From positions 500,001 through 564,000 of the forward strand of contig JAMWET010004998.1 in assembly GCA_024036415.1 (NCBI GenBank): a stretch of 64,000 nt of DNA. The letters are read 5' to 3'. How positions within the stretch are numbered: the first letter of the stretch is position 1; each line of letters opens with the position of its first letter. Shown here piece after piece: positions 12,491 through 24,995 of the stretch. The position numbers and the translations under genes are program-made. Below the pieces are notes generated by a model. The model saw only the letters and a program-made list of their open reading frames with translations, was not told the DNA's origin and made no database searches. Origin of the DNA: Prochilodus magdalenae (lineage: Eukaryota; Chordata; Actinopteri; Characiformes; Prochilodontidae).

Positions 12491-13342
12491 TCACTCCACT
12501 ACCCCTCATACACTCTAAAATCCAGGCTCTAACTAGTGTTGCGTCTGTGTAAAGTGAGTGACACTTGAAGAAGTACCTGGAGTGAATAGAATGGCCTCAC
12601 TTCTTTAAAAAGCACAAAGAATTCTGGGAGATCTCTGTGAGAGGGCATTTGCACTCAGGTTGGGTAAAATGGAGGACAAGGGCACATCAATGTCAACCTC
12701 TCTCCCGACAAGTGGAAACTTTAACTGGGAGGCAGAGTGGTGGGTACAGCAAAAGGTGAACAAAAACACATCTGCTGATCTGCACATGTGCTGACATCTG
12801 TCAGGTGTGTTAGATTAGAAAATCGAAGGAAATTCAAGAAGTAGGATTTTTGCTTTTATATCTTTTATTATTTCCTTAATTTTCTGTAAACAAAAATAAT
12901 GAAATGATATTCCATATTCTATATTCTAAATCAAGCATTTCCAGTCTTATCTACAAAGTGCCGGTGTGGCTGCTTAAAACAGTTAATTATGTATGCTATC
13001 GCTTTATTGTAGTGATATCCGGCACCCACACTGGCACTTTGTGCCTAAAAATGGCTTTATAATCTCTTTGTTTGCAGACTCATGTGGCCAATATATAAAC
13101 ATATGGCCAATGCACTTGTATGCACTTGTTGGGCATCCCATTTTAAAAGCATGGGCAAACCGTTGTGTTCTAAAACTCCACCGCTTTGCAGTCATTACTT
13201 TCTCCTCACCTCTGGGAAAGCTTTCCACAAAAAGTTGTGTCTACAGGATTTTGATTCCATTCAGTCGAAAGAGCTTTTGCGAGGTCAGACTCTGATGGAC
13301 AGAAGGACCTGGCTCACAAACAATGTTTACAATTCATCCTAA

Positions 13343-13600
13343 AGGTGTTCAGTGGCAACTAGAGTTCCTTCACAAAAACATCAAGCCATCTCTTCATGGT
13401 CCTTGCTGTGTGCACAAAAGCACAGTCATGCAAAAACAGTAGGGTTCTTCCTAAAACTGCTGGAACATGCAAGTATATAACTGTCTAAAATGTCTTTGTG
13501 TGCTGTAGCATTACCAATACCCTTCACTGGAACTAAGCAGCCTCGCCCCAGAAACAGCTCCAGACCACTATCCAATATACTGGTGAATGTAAATGTAAAA
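13343..13600. mobile_element. Unclassified interspersed repeat, copy 1
   Basis: It shares an ordered series of words with 17655-17915. These are 'aaggtgtt' near the start, 'cacagtcatg' with an A-rich stretch after it, 'aatgtcttt' or 'agtgtctt', 'gctgtagcatt' or 'gctgaagcatt', and 'cttcactggaac'. The two copies are in the same orientation. The text resembles a very common teleost DNA-transposon-derived repeat. It has no open frame of note and the class is uncertain. Confidence 0.55.
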
Positions 13601-13959
13601 TCTAAAAGCACCAACTATCCTGAATGATAAATAGACCAATAGAACAATGATAAATCGATAAATAGAATGATAAATAGTCCACAAAACAGTTAGAAAAAAT
13701 CATCAACTTAGAAAAAGAGATCATCTTTATAAATGTTCCCTAATGAGTATTGTAGAGAAAGACATCAGAAAAACCCTAAGAGCATGAGGAAGAACCACTT
13801 AAAGTAATCAAGACTCAGAACCTAAACTTGTCATCTATTGGGCTACACTGGATAGTGCAATTAGGAAACAAGTAGGACAAGTTTGAAGATTAAACAAATT
13901 GGGAGCATACAGAAAGGTCCAGCAAATACACAAGTAACCAAAGAAATCTAAAGTATCTA

Positions 13960-14260
13960 CTATGTGTAATGGTTGAGTACATGGAGGAGCACATACAGGA
14001 TGACACATATAAGATAGTAGCTATAGAACAAGTGTAATACATAGAGGATGGTGGACACATTGGGTTCATATAGGATGGTAGGTATAGAACATGGTGGAGA
14101 ACAGAATGGTAGATCCAAAATATGGTGGAGCACAAGATGGTCAATATAGAACATGATGGATCACAGGATGATATATATAGAACATGGTGGGCACAGGATG
14201 GTACGTATAGAATATGGTGGAGCACAGAATGATAGATATAGAACATGGTGAGCACATAGG
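13960..14260. repeat. Degenerate minisatellite, unit about 31-33 bp
   Basis: Repeats of the form atagaacatggtggagcaca followed by 'ggatggtag' and a short variable link recur about eight or nine times. Units differ at several positions, with inserted or lost bases. An isolated further unit sits at about 14796-14845 ('ggatggtag', 'agaacatggtg'). The repeats keep a 121-codon minus-strand frame open (13890-14255), which is an artefact of the repetition. Confidence 0.8.
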
Positions 14261-16564
14261 ACAGCTGAGAAGATCATCTGGCTGTCTTTACAAGGTTATT
14301 TCCCACCAAGTTGCCATCATTGTGAACAATCCCTCCCACCCCTTTTATAGACTTTTTACCCTCCTGTCATCTGGAAGATGATGGCCATTTCACCACCACT
14401 AGACTTTGCAACAGCTTACTGAATATACTTAATGCCCCCAACATCTGCCAGGACTAATCTAGATCCTTTCCAGCATCCACCATAGACTGCATGGCCATTA
14501 CTGCATGCAGCCATGAGATCTTAATCTTTATGTACACAGCTGACAGTGTTTGCTGTTTATCACTAACCAAGATTTTTCACTTTTTTCATTTGTATAAATG
14601 TCATGATTAATGAGAGATAATTTAGAGATAAAAGGTTTTGCTCCAACAACAGTGATATATAAAACTGTTGTTCTATTGTTGGAATAAAACCTATATACAT
14701 GGGGCCTGAAGAATGACTCTTAGTTCCAGTGAATACAAGTTTATTGTATTCATTGAAACAACTTGATTTTCTTGACCACATGGACCACATTCAAGGATGG
14801 TAGTTACAGAACATGGTGAATTACACAGAATGGTGGAGAAGAAGTTTAATATTATCTGTAGGGAAGTATTGCACCAAGTTCATGCAGGGTTTGTAGTCAA
14901 GAAGCTCTTTAGGGGTCACAACAGTGTGTGACATCCATGTGAGGCTTTTTCATTACCGGAGAAAATGAATTACATATGTACAGCAGTCAAATTTTCATAA
15001 ATTTCAACAACTCTCATACGATTTATTGTTCCTTCCAGGTTATTCTTAAAAGCTGGTATTAAAATCGCCTGTATTTATGTGTCATGAGTCATGGTGTCTG
15101 TTAAAAGCCTTTACAGCTCATTATAATTCCTTCTTTGAAGTATATCTAAAGAACATTCCTGTTCTTTTATATTCAGCTTCCATGTGCCCTCAGAGTAACC
15201 CTTCCTGCATGATGGAGAATCTCTCAGGCTCAAACACAGTAGGGTGTCTCTTAGCCAAGATGCTATACTCTGACAAATGCATTCACCAGGTGCACGCTCG
15301 CACTGGCACACCTTTCGTTCAGCAGATGAGCTTTAAATCCATGATGAACTCAAACTGAACTCCAAATCGAATGAGACAATGTAGCTGTGCACATAGGCCT
15401 GGCTGCAGGTGTGCCAGATGCTCATCTACCTTGCATGAACCATTAAGGAACCAGACTGTCATTCTCTGGAAAACAGATATAGCATCTGATTACTCCCACA
15501 GAGACCTCTGTTTTCCTCTGTTTCACTCTCAGTGTTATTCAGTTTGATTCAGGGGGCTTTATAAGCAGAAGTACGTTTGCATCGCCAAATCATATGGGTC
15601 ACATTAAGTGGGGATAAGTAATCAAGTTCAGAGTATGCAAATGTAAAGAGGAGACCTGTTAAAAGACTAGCTTGACCAAACATGCTAACGTAAACAACAA
15701 TTAATAGAAGCTAGTAGAATGATTTCTATGGTCAAATGCTTATAGGCAGCTATAAAATACATTCACTGTAAGCAACACAATTCAGCATGAACTATGATGA
15801 TAGACGGAAAACGAAAACATGACATTTCATGTTTTTCAGTCAAGCAGCAGCATACGTCTCCATCACAACAACAGCAGGACACCACTGCTCTGATATTCCA
15901 TCAGGAGGTTTATTTCCCCACCTTTTGTAATCGGCCAGAATGGTCGAAGCCCAGGTCATTTACAATGAAACTCTTACTTTAATGAACAATGTAGGACACA
16001 TGTTGTTAGGACATAATAGAAGCCAACAGCATCACCCTACTCATGGGCAAGAACGACACTTTTATGGCAGCAATGCTATTACTACGGTAACATCTACATG
16101 ACTGTGTTCCACTGCTGGTAAAGAACCATGACACAATAGGATGAGCTAAAACAAACTCACAAACTCAGTATGTTTTTGTGTCGGGGGGCTTGGCTACAAG
16201 CATCTTATCAGTGGACGATGCCATCATTGCAATATTTACATGGCTACATTCTGCCCTGGGGCTTTAAAAGCCATTTCAAGCTTTGTCTGTATAGTGACTA
16301 ACACTGTTGGTCGGTTAAATGTGAGGCAAGCAATAATGTGATGTGTTACTATTCATAAATTGTTCTCTCTGATGATGGGAATAGAATGGGTCCTTAATTT
16401 AGCGTTAGTGGACTTGGCTGGTTGGTGTGATTATCTTCATTACAGCGATGTCACTGTCTCTTGGACGACTCTCTCATGATCACCCATTATAGTGCAAAAC
16501 AAGTTGGCCTACAGGCAAGCAGCAAGCAAGATGTTGCTAAATCTGGAATATGCAGTCATGGTAA
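14261..16564. other. Non-coding stretch
   Basis: No recognisable exon or repeat apart from the stray minisatellite unit near 14800. The part 15040-15560 is less AT-rich and could include regulatory sequence, but no diagnostic motif was found. Confidence 0.4.
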
Positions 16565-17353
16565 CAAAGTAGACGCACAAAAAGTTGCACCCAGAAGGAA
16601 TAAACCAACAGGAATGAAACCTGTTAGCTAGGTTTGACATTGTGAGACATGGGAATGATTCGATGAAGTTTCAGGTTCTGCCATAAGCAAGGATGGTCCT
16701 ATTTGCACCTGACTGACCCAACAGCCATCAGTGTGGACATTTAGCGAGCAGTGATGCCCTTCCTGTGTCATCCTGTTAGTGTAGAAATATAGTGACTCAC
16801 CGACTCACATTGTTAGTCTTGGTCACATGGCCTTTCTTCAAAACTGTCGGTTGTTTTGATGCCACTGAGTGCCTGCATTGCCCATTGCGTCTCTTTGTGT
16901 ACTGCACCTTGTGTATATGTAGCATTAATTTCATGCACAACTGATGCACCAAATGGATACAGGATATGTGAGACAGTCATCATGCATACGTAAACACAGA
17001 GTTAAGAGCAAGTACATCTCTGTCTTTGCAGGCAAACTGTGATGGCGACTGCCCTTAACACCACATCAAAGTTACCAAAAACTACAATGCCGTGGGTGCC
17101 AGACTGCAACGGAGTTACTTAGGATGGGAGCGGGTCATCATCGGTGATGAGTCCTGCTTTTGTCTTGATGGAGACAAAATGAATCTGTGTGTGGAGGCAC
17201 TGTGGCCAGTGCCAATACGTACAGTTTGTTGACACACGTCACACATCCAAAAGGCCTGGTGTCGCTGCACCTCCACCTCCTTTATCTTCCTTCTCGATAG
17301 CATTGCTGTCTGACAGTCCTTTCTGGGTGCAAGTATTCTTTTGATGATGAGTG
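16565..17353 (+). mobile_element. Tc1-like transposon relic, family 4, copy B
   Basis: The left end shows 'aaaaagttgcacccagaagg' at about 16578-16597, then 'ctaggtttgacattgtgaga'. The centre has a dead transposase frame around 17120-17200 reading 'WERVIIGDESCFCLDGDKM', which corresponds to the DESRF-like catalytic block of this family. The right terminal repeat ends with 'gatgatgagtg' at 17353, followed by TA (17354-17355). At about 790 bp it is shorter than I would expect of an intact member. Many stops are present. Confidence 0.8.
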
Positions 17354-17654
17354 TAGATTGGTCAAGGTGAAGAAATTTTTGTGCACTTTGAGCATTTTCA
17401 TAGGAAACACAGCTTTTTTTCTGTTTCTGCTGACATATTCTTTGTATTTCAGACAAGGATTATATTGTGTATGCTGATCTCTACATGCAGACAGTCCTGC
17501 CTGAACGTGCACTCTCACTCTCACACTCTGAATGTTAACATCTCCTCAATTTGTGGTCAGCTAGTCGACTACTATATACATTACATTGGGACACCTGCAT
17601 ATTATACCTACACATGTAACTTCACAATGTGTAGTTCACAATCTCTGTTCTAGT

Positions 17655-17915
17655 TCATCCCTAAGGTGTTTGGTTGGGTTAAGGTTAAGGCTCTGGGCAG
17701 ACCAAACTCACTCAACCATCCTTGGGCCTTACTTTATGCACTGGGGCACAGTCATGCCGAAACAGGAAAAAAACCTTCCCCAAACTGTTCACACAAAGTT
17801 GGAAGCATATGATTGTCCACAGTGTCTTGGTCTGCTGAAGCATTGTGATTTTTCTTCACTGGAACTTGTCCTCCACCACAATCTTTAAAGCCCACACAAT
17901 GCAGTCAGGCATTTT
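17655..17915. mobile_element. Unclassified interspersed repeat, copy 2
   Basis: Same family and orientation as 13343-13600. Shared words include 'ttcatccctaaggtgtttgg', 'gggcacagtcatgc', 'cacaaagttggaagcatatg', 'agtgtcttgg' and 'cttcactggaacttg'. This copy is better preserved and resembles a common teleost repeat consensus. No terminal repeats were seen. Confidence 0.6.
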
Positions 17916-17989
17916 TTTGTGTGGTTGGTGATGTAAAGCTTGCATGCAGCTGCTTGGAAGCTTTTGCTGCACAGTTTTTGTGCTGATGT

Positions 17990-18115
17990 CCTAGCTTTAC
18001 TACTACTATGGCGAGCACTAGTGTTACTATCGCTACTACTATATCAATATTAAGTGTTAGCTCTAACATTACTACAGCAGCTACAAACACTGCTACTATG
18101 ACCATTATACTATTA
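17990..18115. repeat. Degenerate ACT/ATT triplet-rich tract
   Basis: Many copies of actact, attact and gctact occur in register over about 120 bp. It resembles an old trinucleotide microsatellite. It keeps frames open on both strands (79 and 78 codons) with Thr/Ile-rich and Val-rich translations that are artefacts. Confidence 0.55.
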
Positions 18116-18929
18116 TTCAAGATTTTTGTCAAAAAATACAAAAAGGTATTACATATTTTGTATATGCAACATATATATATGAATAATAATAATAACTGTC
18201 TTAAGCCCTATTCTGACAAAATTATTTATTTTTGGAAGGTGTGGTAAATTGGCATTACCTAATGGGATTAGAAATGTATAAATGGTAGAAAAGAGAGTGG
18301 CCACTCATTTATGTATTAACCTCATGTCTTAATATTTAATTTAGTTATTATTTTATTCATTCTAACCATGCAGGGTGTAAAGCTTTAGTAATAGCTTGGG
18401 AATTCACTGCAAACACTTAATGTCAGGGCACTGTAAATATACAGTAACATTATATACTGTCTTGGCACTACAACTAATACTGCTTAGAGGGCCTCCATAT
18501 GTAAGAAACACCTGTCCTACTCATGTAAAACTAAGGCCTTTTGAATAGGGCTTCTATTTGAAGATAATTTTGCTTCTTCAAGGCATTACATCTTGAAGCA
18601 ACAAGGATGTGATACGTTTACCATATAATTTTAAAATTACATGTACAAAAATACAGTACATTTGAACAATTTAGGCAGAGAAAACAGCACTCTAATAATG
18701 TGACTAGATTTAAGATCTGAATGCTGAGACATCACTTCTGCAGTGTAGTTTCAGTTTTTGTGTTGTTTTTCCCCTTTCTTTCAGTGGTTCTATAATTGGG
18801 TTGATCTTGATGAGGTTTGCTGGTTTTGTTCTGGTCCTGAGTCTGTGAGGTGTTATGTGCGCTAGTGAGTCTAATGAAGTGTAGCTCAGGACCACCTCAG
18901 GACCCTCTTTCTCTCTTTTTTCCGCTCTC
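18116..18929. other. Non-coding stretch
   Basis: AT-rich unique-looking sequence with no recognisable gene or repeat. Confidence 0.4.
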
Positions 18930-19290
18930 TCCACCGTCAGGCAGACTTGCCCAGCAGTATGAGTGATGTAAGGGGGAACTGCATGTTCAAGAGCTCTGCA
19001 GTGCATTAAATGGTTCGTGTTAGCCGCTAGGCCGCGAGTGGGATGGCACATTAATTGTAAATAGAGGTTCTCATTAACCCCAGCAGTGACACTGACTACA
19101 GTATCTTCTAATTACAGCTGATGTGTGCTCCGCTGGGACGGCAGTGTGCACAGTGCTGACAGAAAGGCCAGGGTTATTATAAGCCCGGTAATGTTATCTT
19201 TCCTCTCTGCATGCACATGTTGCACGAAAGCAGCTGTGCAGACGTTTGCATAATGAAGTGACAGCCCATAACCTTCAGCCCAAAAAGTAT
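18930..19290. promoter_or_regulatory. Possible conserved non-coding element cluster
   Basis: A GC-richer, repeat-free block. It contains 'ggcacattaattgtaaat', 'cttctaattacagctgatg', an E-box-like cagctg and 'gacgtttgcataatgaag'. The density of homeodomain-type and E-box sites in non-repetitive DNA resembles vertebrate developmental enhancers. Function is inferred and nothing here proves conservation. Confidence 0.3.
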
Positions 19291-19779
19291 TTACATGTAC
19301 ATTAATCTATTAATGTTATGAATACATAATGACTCTTTATTTAGTCAGGTGAATAGTTATGAGGCCTAGAACCTTTTGTTAATGGAAGACCTGGCAATCA
19401 ATAAAACATCGGGATAACATCCTTTCTATACTTGAAGCACTCTGGTAATGATTCTCTCAACCAGATTTCCACCCTCTTCATAGGTGAACTATTTGGAATA
19501 TGGTTTAAAAATATTCATATAAAGTCGTGTGTTATTAGCTGTCACACACATAGAACTGAATATGTTGATGCTTTCAGCAGTACACTACCTAATGACAAAG
19601 CAGTGCTGCAAAGCTCCCCATACATGCAGTACAGCATATGTGCACTCATTGTTAAAACTACTTGTACCTAGAAGGAAGTTTCTAATTGAAATGCTACTCA
19701 GAAGAAAGATAAAGGTTACCAAGAATAATAAATAATAATAAATTTAGACTAATATGGGCAATGTTACCCATACAGAACT

Positions 19780-20007
19780 GTCTCTCAGTATGGCGTTGGG
19801 ACGCCACGTTTGCTAACGCTACATGTCTCAGCACAGAGATGTAGAGGATCCTAATGGTGTCCTGCAGTAATCCATCCCATGCAGCTTGAATATTCTCACA
19901 CAGTTCCTGCAGATTTTGTGGTGGGGTGGAGATGGTGTGACACCAGGCCTTGGTCTGGTGTCCACACATGGTTATGCTGTTCATCTTCACCAAGACAAAA
20001 GCGTGAT
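19780..20007. mobile_element. Unclassified repeat relic interrupted by a LINE 3' end
   Basis: The segment with 'tcagtatggcgttgggacgc' and 'cacacagttcctgcagattt' reads like the antisense of a fish DNA-transposon body. It stops abruptly at the GACTTT-type tail of the LINE at 20008. No terminal repeats were identified, so the family is unknown. Confidence 0.35.
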
Positions 20008-20310
20008 TCAAAGTCAAAGTCAAAGTCAAAGTGAACTTTATTGTCATTCACACTTTACAACAGGAATGCAAAGCTGAACGAGATTGCGTTTCTCCAAACT
20101 CCGATGTGCAAATGTAAACATAGTGCAAACACACAAGACATACTAGTAACATAACAGTGCAGACGAGACATAAGTATAAATATAGAAGGTGTTGGGGAAA
20201 GTAACAAATACAAAATGATACATTACACTTACAGAAATATTGCACTTTGTATAGAAAAATATTGCTATGTTTCCAAGTGAAGATATTATTGCACACTGTA
20301 ACATATTATG
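20008..20310 (-). mobile_element. LINE 3' end (L2/CR1-like), minus strand
   Basis: On the minus strand the sequence ends with 'tgaatgacaataaagttcac' followed by three or four copies of TTTGAC. This is the layout of L2/CR1-like 3' termini, where short tandem tails replace poly(A). A GT/CA-rich 3' untranslated remnant extends to about 20300. The element is strongly 5'-truncated and carries no coding remnant. Confidence 0.7.
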
Positions 20311-22904
20311 TAAACATAACACTGTAGCTTTAACTTAACACTGGAAAGTGATGAAGTGCCTGATTATGATAAACAGTGAGATTATTGCACATATATTAGC
20401 AGCATTAAAATAAAGAGATGTGAGTTGAAATAAATAAAATATATTTATTTAGCTGTCGTTCTAAGTCTATCCTTGACAATCTGGCATGACACCATTTCAG
20501 TCGCTGGTTATGTACTGTAAATGTTTTGCCATGGTGAAAAATGGCAAGCTAGACTTTTTGCTGAACATGATGCACTCGGGTCTTATTTTAATGGCACTCC
20601 CTCTGCTGCAGTGGCAGTGTGTGTTCAGAAACATAAACTACAGTGTAAAGCTGTTTTTCTGTGTTTCTGAACAAATGGTAGTTCTGAAATTGTTTGTAGA
20701 GATTAACTCATAATCAGAACAATTTGGTCAGAATAGCCATGGCGTTATTGTTATCCCTGTTCTGCCCTGAGTTTCCTGCACAGTTCTGGCATTTTTTTTA
20801 CTGGGAAGGTACAAAAACAAACAGAAAGACACACAGAGGAGAGGCAGAATGCAAAACACACAGGCCTCATGGGACAGCCCCTGTGGAACAGCACACCCTG
20901 TGCTAACTGCGTTTACTCATGGTAATCAGGCTTCCTTCCCTCTGAGAAGGACAGCTTCTCAAAGGTGTACGAAAGCATATAAGACACAGTCTGTTGGTTT
21001 TCAGGTTGGAGATGGAAAAAGAAAAGAATGAGGGGAAAAAAAACATACTGCTAGAGTGCCTAACCTGAAAATAAGTAAAAGCAGAGGAGAGAGGAACCTT
21101 GAGGCAGTGTACTGTACACATTCAGTTTGAGAAAAGCTATTCAACAAGTACACCTGATGTTTCAAAGCCCAGTGGGAAACAGCTCCCCCATGAGAGACTC
21201 TCTATAAAAAAAAAATAGCTTCTTATTGCTAGGGCACATTATGATTTATAGTGGAATGTATAAATACATGAGCAGAGAAAAGTGAAAACTTCAGATACTT
21301 GGTTTTACACAGTGTTTTTAAAGGTATGCTTGAATGCAAGCCATTTCATGGACAGTCTTTAAGCAGAGACAAGCCTTCTATTGTCGGTTCTGATTTCATT
21401 CAAGTCAGAGCTTACTCAACTAGGCTAGGCAATTCTGGAAATATTAAGTTGATTTAAATAGACAGCATGCCTTTTCCAGTCTGCATTTTTACCTGTCATG
21501 TGTATGCCATTGACTGATTGGCAGTGTCGATTTTAGGACCATATATATGGAGTTGCCACTGCATTGACACTACATCTTCGGGAGGTCCCACATTTTGAAC
21601 AATTATCAACAAAAGTATAAAAAAGAAGAAGACAACCTATTAGAATTTTCCCTTAAAAGTTATACTGTAGTTTTGACTTGGATAAACTGGTACTGGAAGC
21701 ATACGGTTTCACTTATTCATTTGGTTTTTGGTTGTTTTTGTGGTTATAAGAGTAATGTATTAGTAATCTGGCTTGGTTTATTTATTTGATTGCCTTTGCA
21801 TTTTTTTCATATTTTCTTTATTGTGCATTAGATGTGGAACACTTTTAGTATTGTATTGTTTGTTCGTCATTGTATAAGACAAAAAAATAATTAGTAAATA
21901 AGAAAACTAATAAACGCATAATTAACTGCTTTTTGAAATTAGCTTTAACTAAAAAACATTCCTCCACAGTGATGTGAAAGACACTTTGCAAGTTATTACA
22001 AACGTTTGATTGCAGTTGTTACTGCCCAGAGTGGCGCAATCAGTTAGGGATTTTCTTCTTGGGATTCCTGTAAATGTATATTTCTGCAAAATGCTGATGT
22101 AAATATCTGCGCCATAATGCTTCAGTCCGAGCTATTTGGGGTCCTTATGAGAAATTACAGGGATCCTTCATCCTAGTCAGTCAAATTAGGTCTTCACAAT
22201 TATTACATTACCAGACATCCTTTAGTGAAACTAATCCTGCTTGAATGGGGCTTAAAACTAAAGTCAACTATACCAAACAATATACATCTATTTTTATAAT
22301 TTAATAATAACAATTATAAGAATCCACTCTCAGAAAATGTTTGAATTTTGGAATTAATGAACATCAGCAAACTAATAATACTATTAAGCCATTATGGAAA
22401 TAACCAATTAGACCTGGAACTGACAGTACAGATTGTTTTATTCTTGGTAAAGGTTAACGGTGTTAATAAAATGACAGAAAAGGTTCAGTTTCTAATTACT
22501 TGAGATGGAAGCAATAACAAGTTTCAAGTTTCAACCTTAGCCAAGACAAGACTTGGTCCAAGTCCAAATAATGTTGAGACTGAGACGAGTCAAAGATTCT
22601 TTATTTACACTCTCAGTCTACAACACTACCAAACACCCTTCTGGCTTCACCTCTGGAAGCATGGTGTATATAAATGGCCTTTCATTTTTTTCCCTCAGCA
22701 GTGCTGTTTTCTGCAGACGAGCAACAGGAGTTTTTCCTTGGGTCTCATGCTAATACAAGACAAATTGATCTTTTTGCATGAGGAGGCAACATCTGGGGTA
22801 TTTTTGAACTGTGAGGTTCAGAGAAAAACCCACTTCCTTTATTGGAACAGGAAAGATCAAAGAAGGAACATGAGTGTGATTTCATTCATTTACTCAGAGG
22901 ATGC
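20311..22904. other. Non-coding stretch
   Basis: No exon was recognised. The segment 22535-22600 has repeated 'gacttgg' and 'gagactgagacgagtc' words, reminiscent of a GACTTGAGACTT-type fish repeat, but is too short to name. The rest is AT-rich. Confidence 0.4.
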
Positions 22905-22950
<46 letters not shown>

Positions 22951-22978
22951 ATGTGCGTGTGCATGTGTGTGTGTGTAG
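22905..22978. repeat. (TG)n microsatellite
   Basis: About 74 bp of TG repeats, nearly pure to about 22949 and then interrupted by 'catgtgcgtgtgcatg'. It produces artefactual Cys/Val-rich open frames. Confidence 0.97.
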
Positions 22979-23382
22979 CATGTTGTTTTCCCCTGTGGGC
23001 TCCATATTGTGGCACGTCTGCAAGGGGCCCCGTGACAGCACCTTTGATGCAATGCTAGTTGCACTAACATCAATCACATTTTCAGTGGCAGGGGTTACAA
23101 TGGCTGCCTTTTATCAGCACTGACTAGCACTGGCTGTGCAACTTCTCATAAAATCTTGGCACAAGAAAAAAAAGCACTTTCCATTTCATAGGAAACAACA
23201 GAGCAACCAGGCAGAATAAACATGAGTGAATTTTCAACACTGACATCAATTTCAGATTCAGCGCTGAGATATAAGCGCTAGGCCCAGGAAGCGTAAAGCG
23301 ACTTCTCTCCCTCAACAACTGATGTCTGGCTTTTAATCAAAAACTTTGCAAACTGTCTGTTGAAATGGGACTTTTTGGGAAT

Positions 23383-23398
23383 GCACACACAGACACAC

Positions 23399-23470
<72 letters not shown>
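23383..23470. repeat. (CA)n microsatellite
   Basis: About 88 bp of CA repeats, interrupted once by 'agacac' and once by 'acgcac' at the left end and then pure for roughly 65 bp. It is complementary to the TG tract 0.4 kb to the left. Confidence 0.97.
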
Positions 23471-23472
<2 letters not shown>

Positions 23473-24053
23473 TAATATACCTAAACCAAGAAATGGAGGC
23501 TAAACGATGTTGGCTTATAATGTGCGTTAAACAAAGAAATTGAGTCAAAATGTGATGTTGAGTTCTAACGTGCAGTATTTGTGTGCTGGCACGCTTGACT
23601 TGTTCTGCTGATGGAAAGCGTTTAATGTGGAAAACTAGGCTGTGTGAAGTGTGAATGAATTGGCTATTAGGGCCAACTGCTGCACTGAATTGACAATTGA
23701 GTGTGGACCACCCTGTGGGAGAAGGAATTTAGAGTAATTCTGTTTTGGCTGATGTTCCCTATTTGAAATTTAAGGTAAATCTCCGAGCATAGTCCTCAGA
23801 ATACATTTTTTAATCTAATAGATTTTTTTTGGCATTTAGACTTAGTTTAATTAGTTCAGTTATTAGTAATTATTTTTATTTTTACTAATTCATACGGGCT
23901 GATGTTGACTATTTGAAATGTAAATGTCCCAGAAAAGACATTTTTATACCCAAAGAGCATGAACATTAATAAGAAGCTGCAAAACAATAAAACGAGCACA
24001 CTGAGCACATTGAGCCAACTTATGTATATACTCATCTTGATCCGATTAATGCT
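23471..24053. other. Non-coding stretch between the CA tract and a MITE-like unit
   Basis: AT-rich sequence with no recognisable feature. Two stretches beginning 'ggctgatgtt' and followed by 'tatttgaaat' (about 23748 and 23898) form a weak direct repeat. Confidence 0.35.
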
Positions 24054-24165
24054 ATCCCAGTAAACATTTGAACCATTTAAATCTTTGAAACAACGGTGAA
24101 ATCACATATCTGACTATATTTAAACACATTTTACATGTCCACAGTCGACTATTGTTTACTGGGAT
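24054..24165. mobile_element. 112-bp MITE-like unit with 13-bp inverted ends
   Basis: The left end atcccagtaaaca (24054-24066) is the exact reverse complement of the right end tgtttactgggat (24153-24165). The interior is AT-rich with no coding potential. A 'cccagtaaaca' terminus is familiar from abundant teleost non-autonomous repeats. No convincing target-site duplication is visible, so the superfamily is undetermined. Confidence 0.6.
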
Positions 24166-24676
24166 GCTGGTTGTAAAAGTGCACTTTTGATTATGTCTAA
24201 TCATCACATTACTTTCTTAAGTGTCCTGCACTGAAGTCATGGATGGACTTTGTTTTCTTGCTATTGTGCACATTCAAATGATCAACTTGGCCATAATGCG
24301 TCCCACTCATAAAACACTATGCTATTTAGTGGGTATGTGGCTGTACTGCAGTTAATAACTGAAAACATGTCAATTTGACATCCTGTTGACCCTGTTGCAG
24401 CTTCCTGATTCAGTAATCTGCACTCAGTCTGCTGGAGAACCAATATATTTCCTGTGAAGAAAACAGATGACAAACTAATGTGGGTTATAAGGACAAGTCA
24501 AAGATGTGCTTGGCATCTGAAATTATACAGCTGATGAACTGGGTATTTGTGTGTATTAAATATAAGCATTCACAAAACATACCAAGTACTTTAACAATCT
24601 AGACAGACTCATGCTTTTTGGAAGCAGAAATGTCCCTTCGTCCAGCAAAAACAGGAAAATAAATTTATTAGTCATA
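24166..24676. other. Non-coding stretch between the MITE-like unit and the SINE
   Basis: No recognisable gene or repeat. Open frames are short. Confidence 0.35.
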
Positions 24677-24995
24677 AGAGGGCAGCATGGTGGTGAAGCA
24701 GTTAGTGCTGTTACTTCAAAGCAAGAAAGGGTCCGTTTTTGATTCCCGGCTGGGTTATCCAGGATTTTTGTGTGGAGTTTCAATGTTATCCCCGTGTCTG
24801 TGTGGGTTTACACATGCAGTCTGGGGAATTGGAGATGCTAAATAACCCCTAGGTGTGAATGTGTATATCAGTTGTGTGATGAATTTGAAGCCTGTCCAGA
24901 ATGTTTTGTGTCTTATGTCCATCAAATGCTGGGATAGGCTCCAGCACCCCCAATGACCCAGAAGGATAAAGTGGTTTAGAAAAAGAAGATGAGTT
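24677..24995 (+). mobile_element. tRNA-derived SINE, plus strand
   Basis: The element starts with 'gggcagcatggtggtgaagc' at about 24682, matching the start of a widespread fish SINE. A B-box-like 'gattcccggctggg' follows near 24740-24753. The conserved body includes 'tgtgtgggttta', 'ggtgtgaatgtgt', 'ctgggataggctccagcac' and the 3' part 'aaggataaagtggtttagaa'. The length, about 315 bp, suits a near full-length but diverged copy. The internal RNA polymerase III promoter is degraded and no target-site duplication was confirmed. Confidence 0.8.

Larger units (their letters stand above)
8974..13342. other. Long non-coding stretch
   Basis: No coding exon or recognisable transposon was seen in these 4.4 kb. 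Two subregions look different from the background and are listed as possible regulatory elements (9300-9480 and 12350-12490). The rest is AT-rich sequence with chance open frames under 90 codons. Confidence 0.45.

Noticed and set aside
13890..14255. 121-codon minus-strand frame across the minisatellite
   Set aside because: Kept open by the repeat unit and starts or ends at random within it. No domain.
22738..23058. Cys/Val-rich open frames across the TG tract
   Set aside because: Produced by the dinucleotide repeat. There is no protein context.
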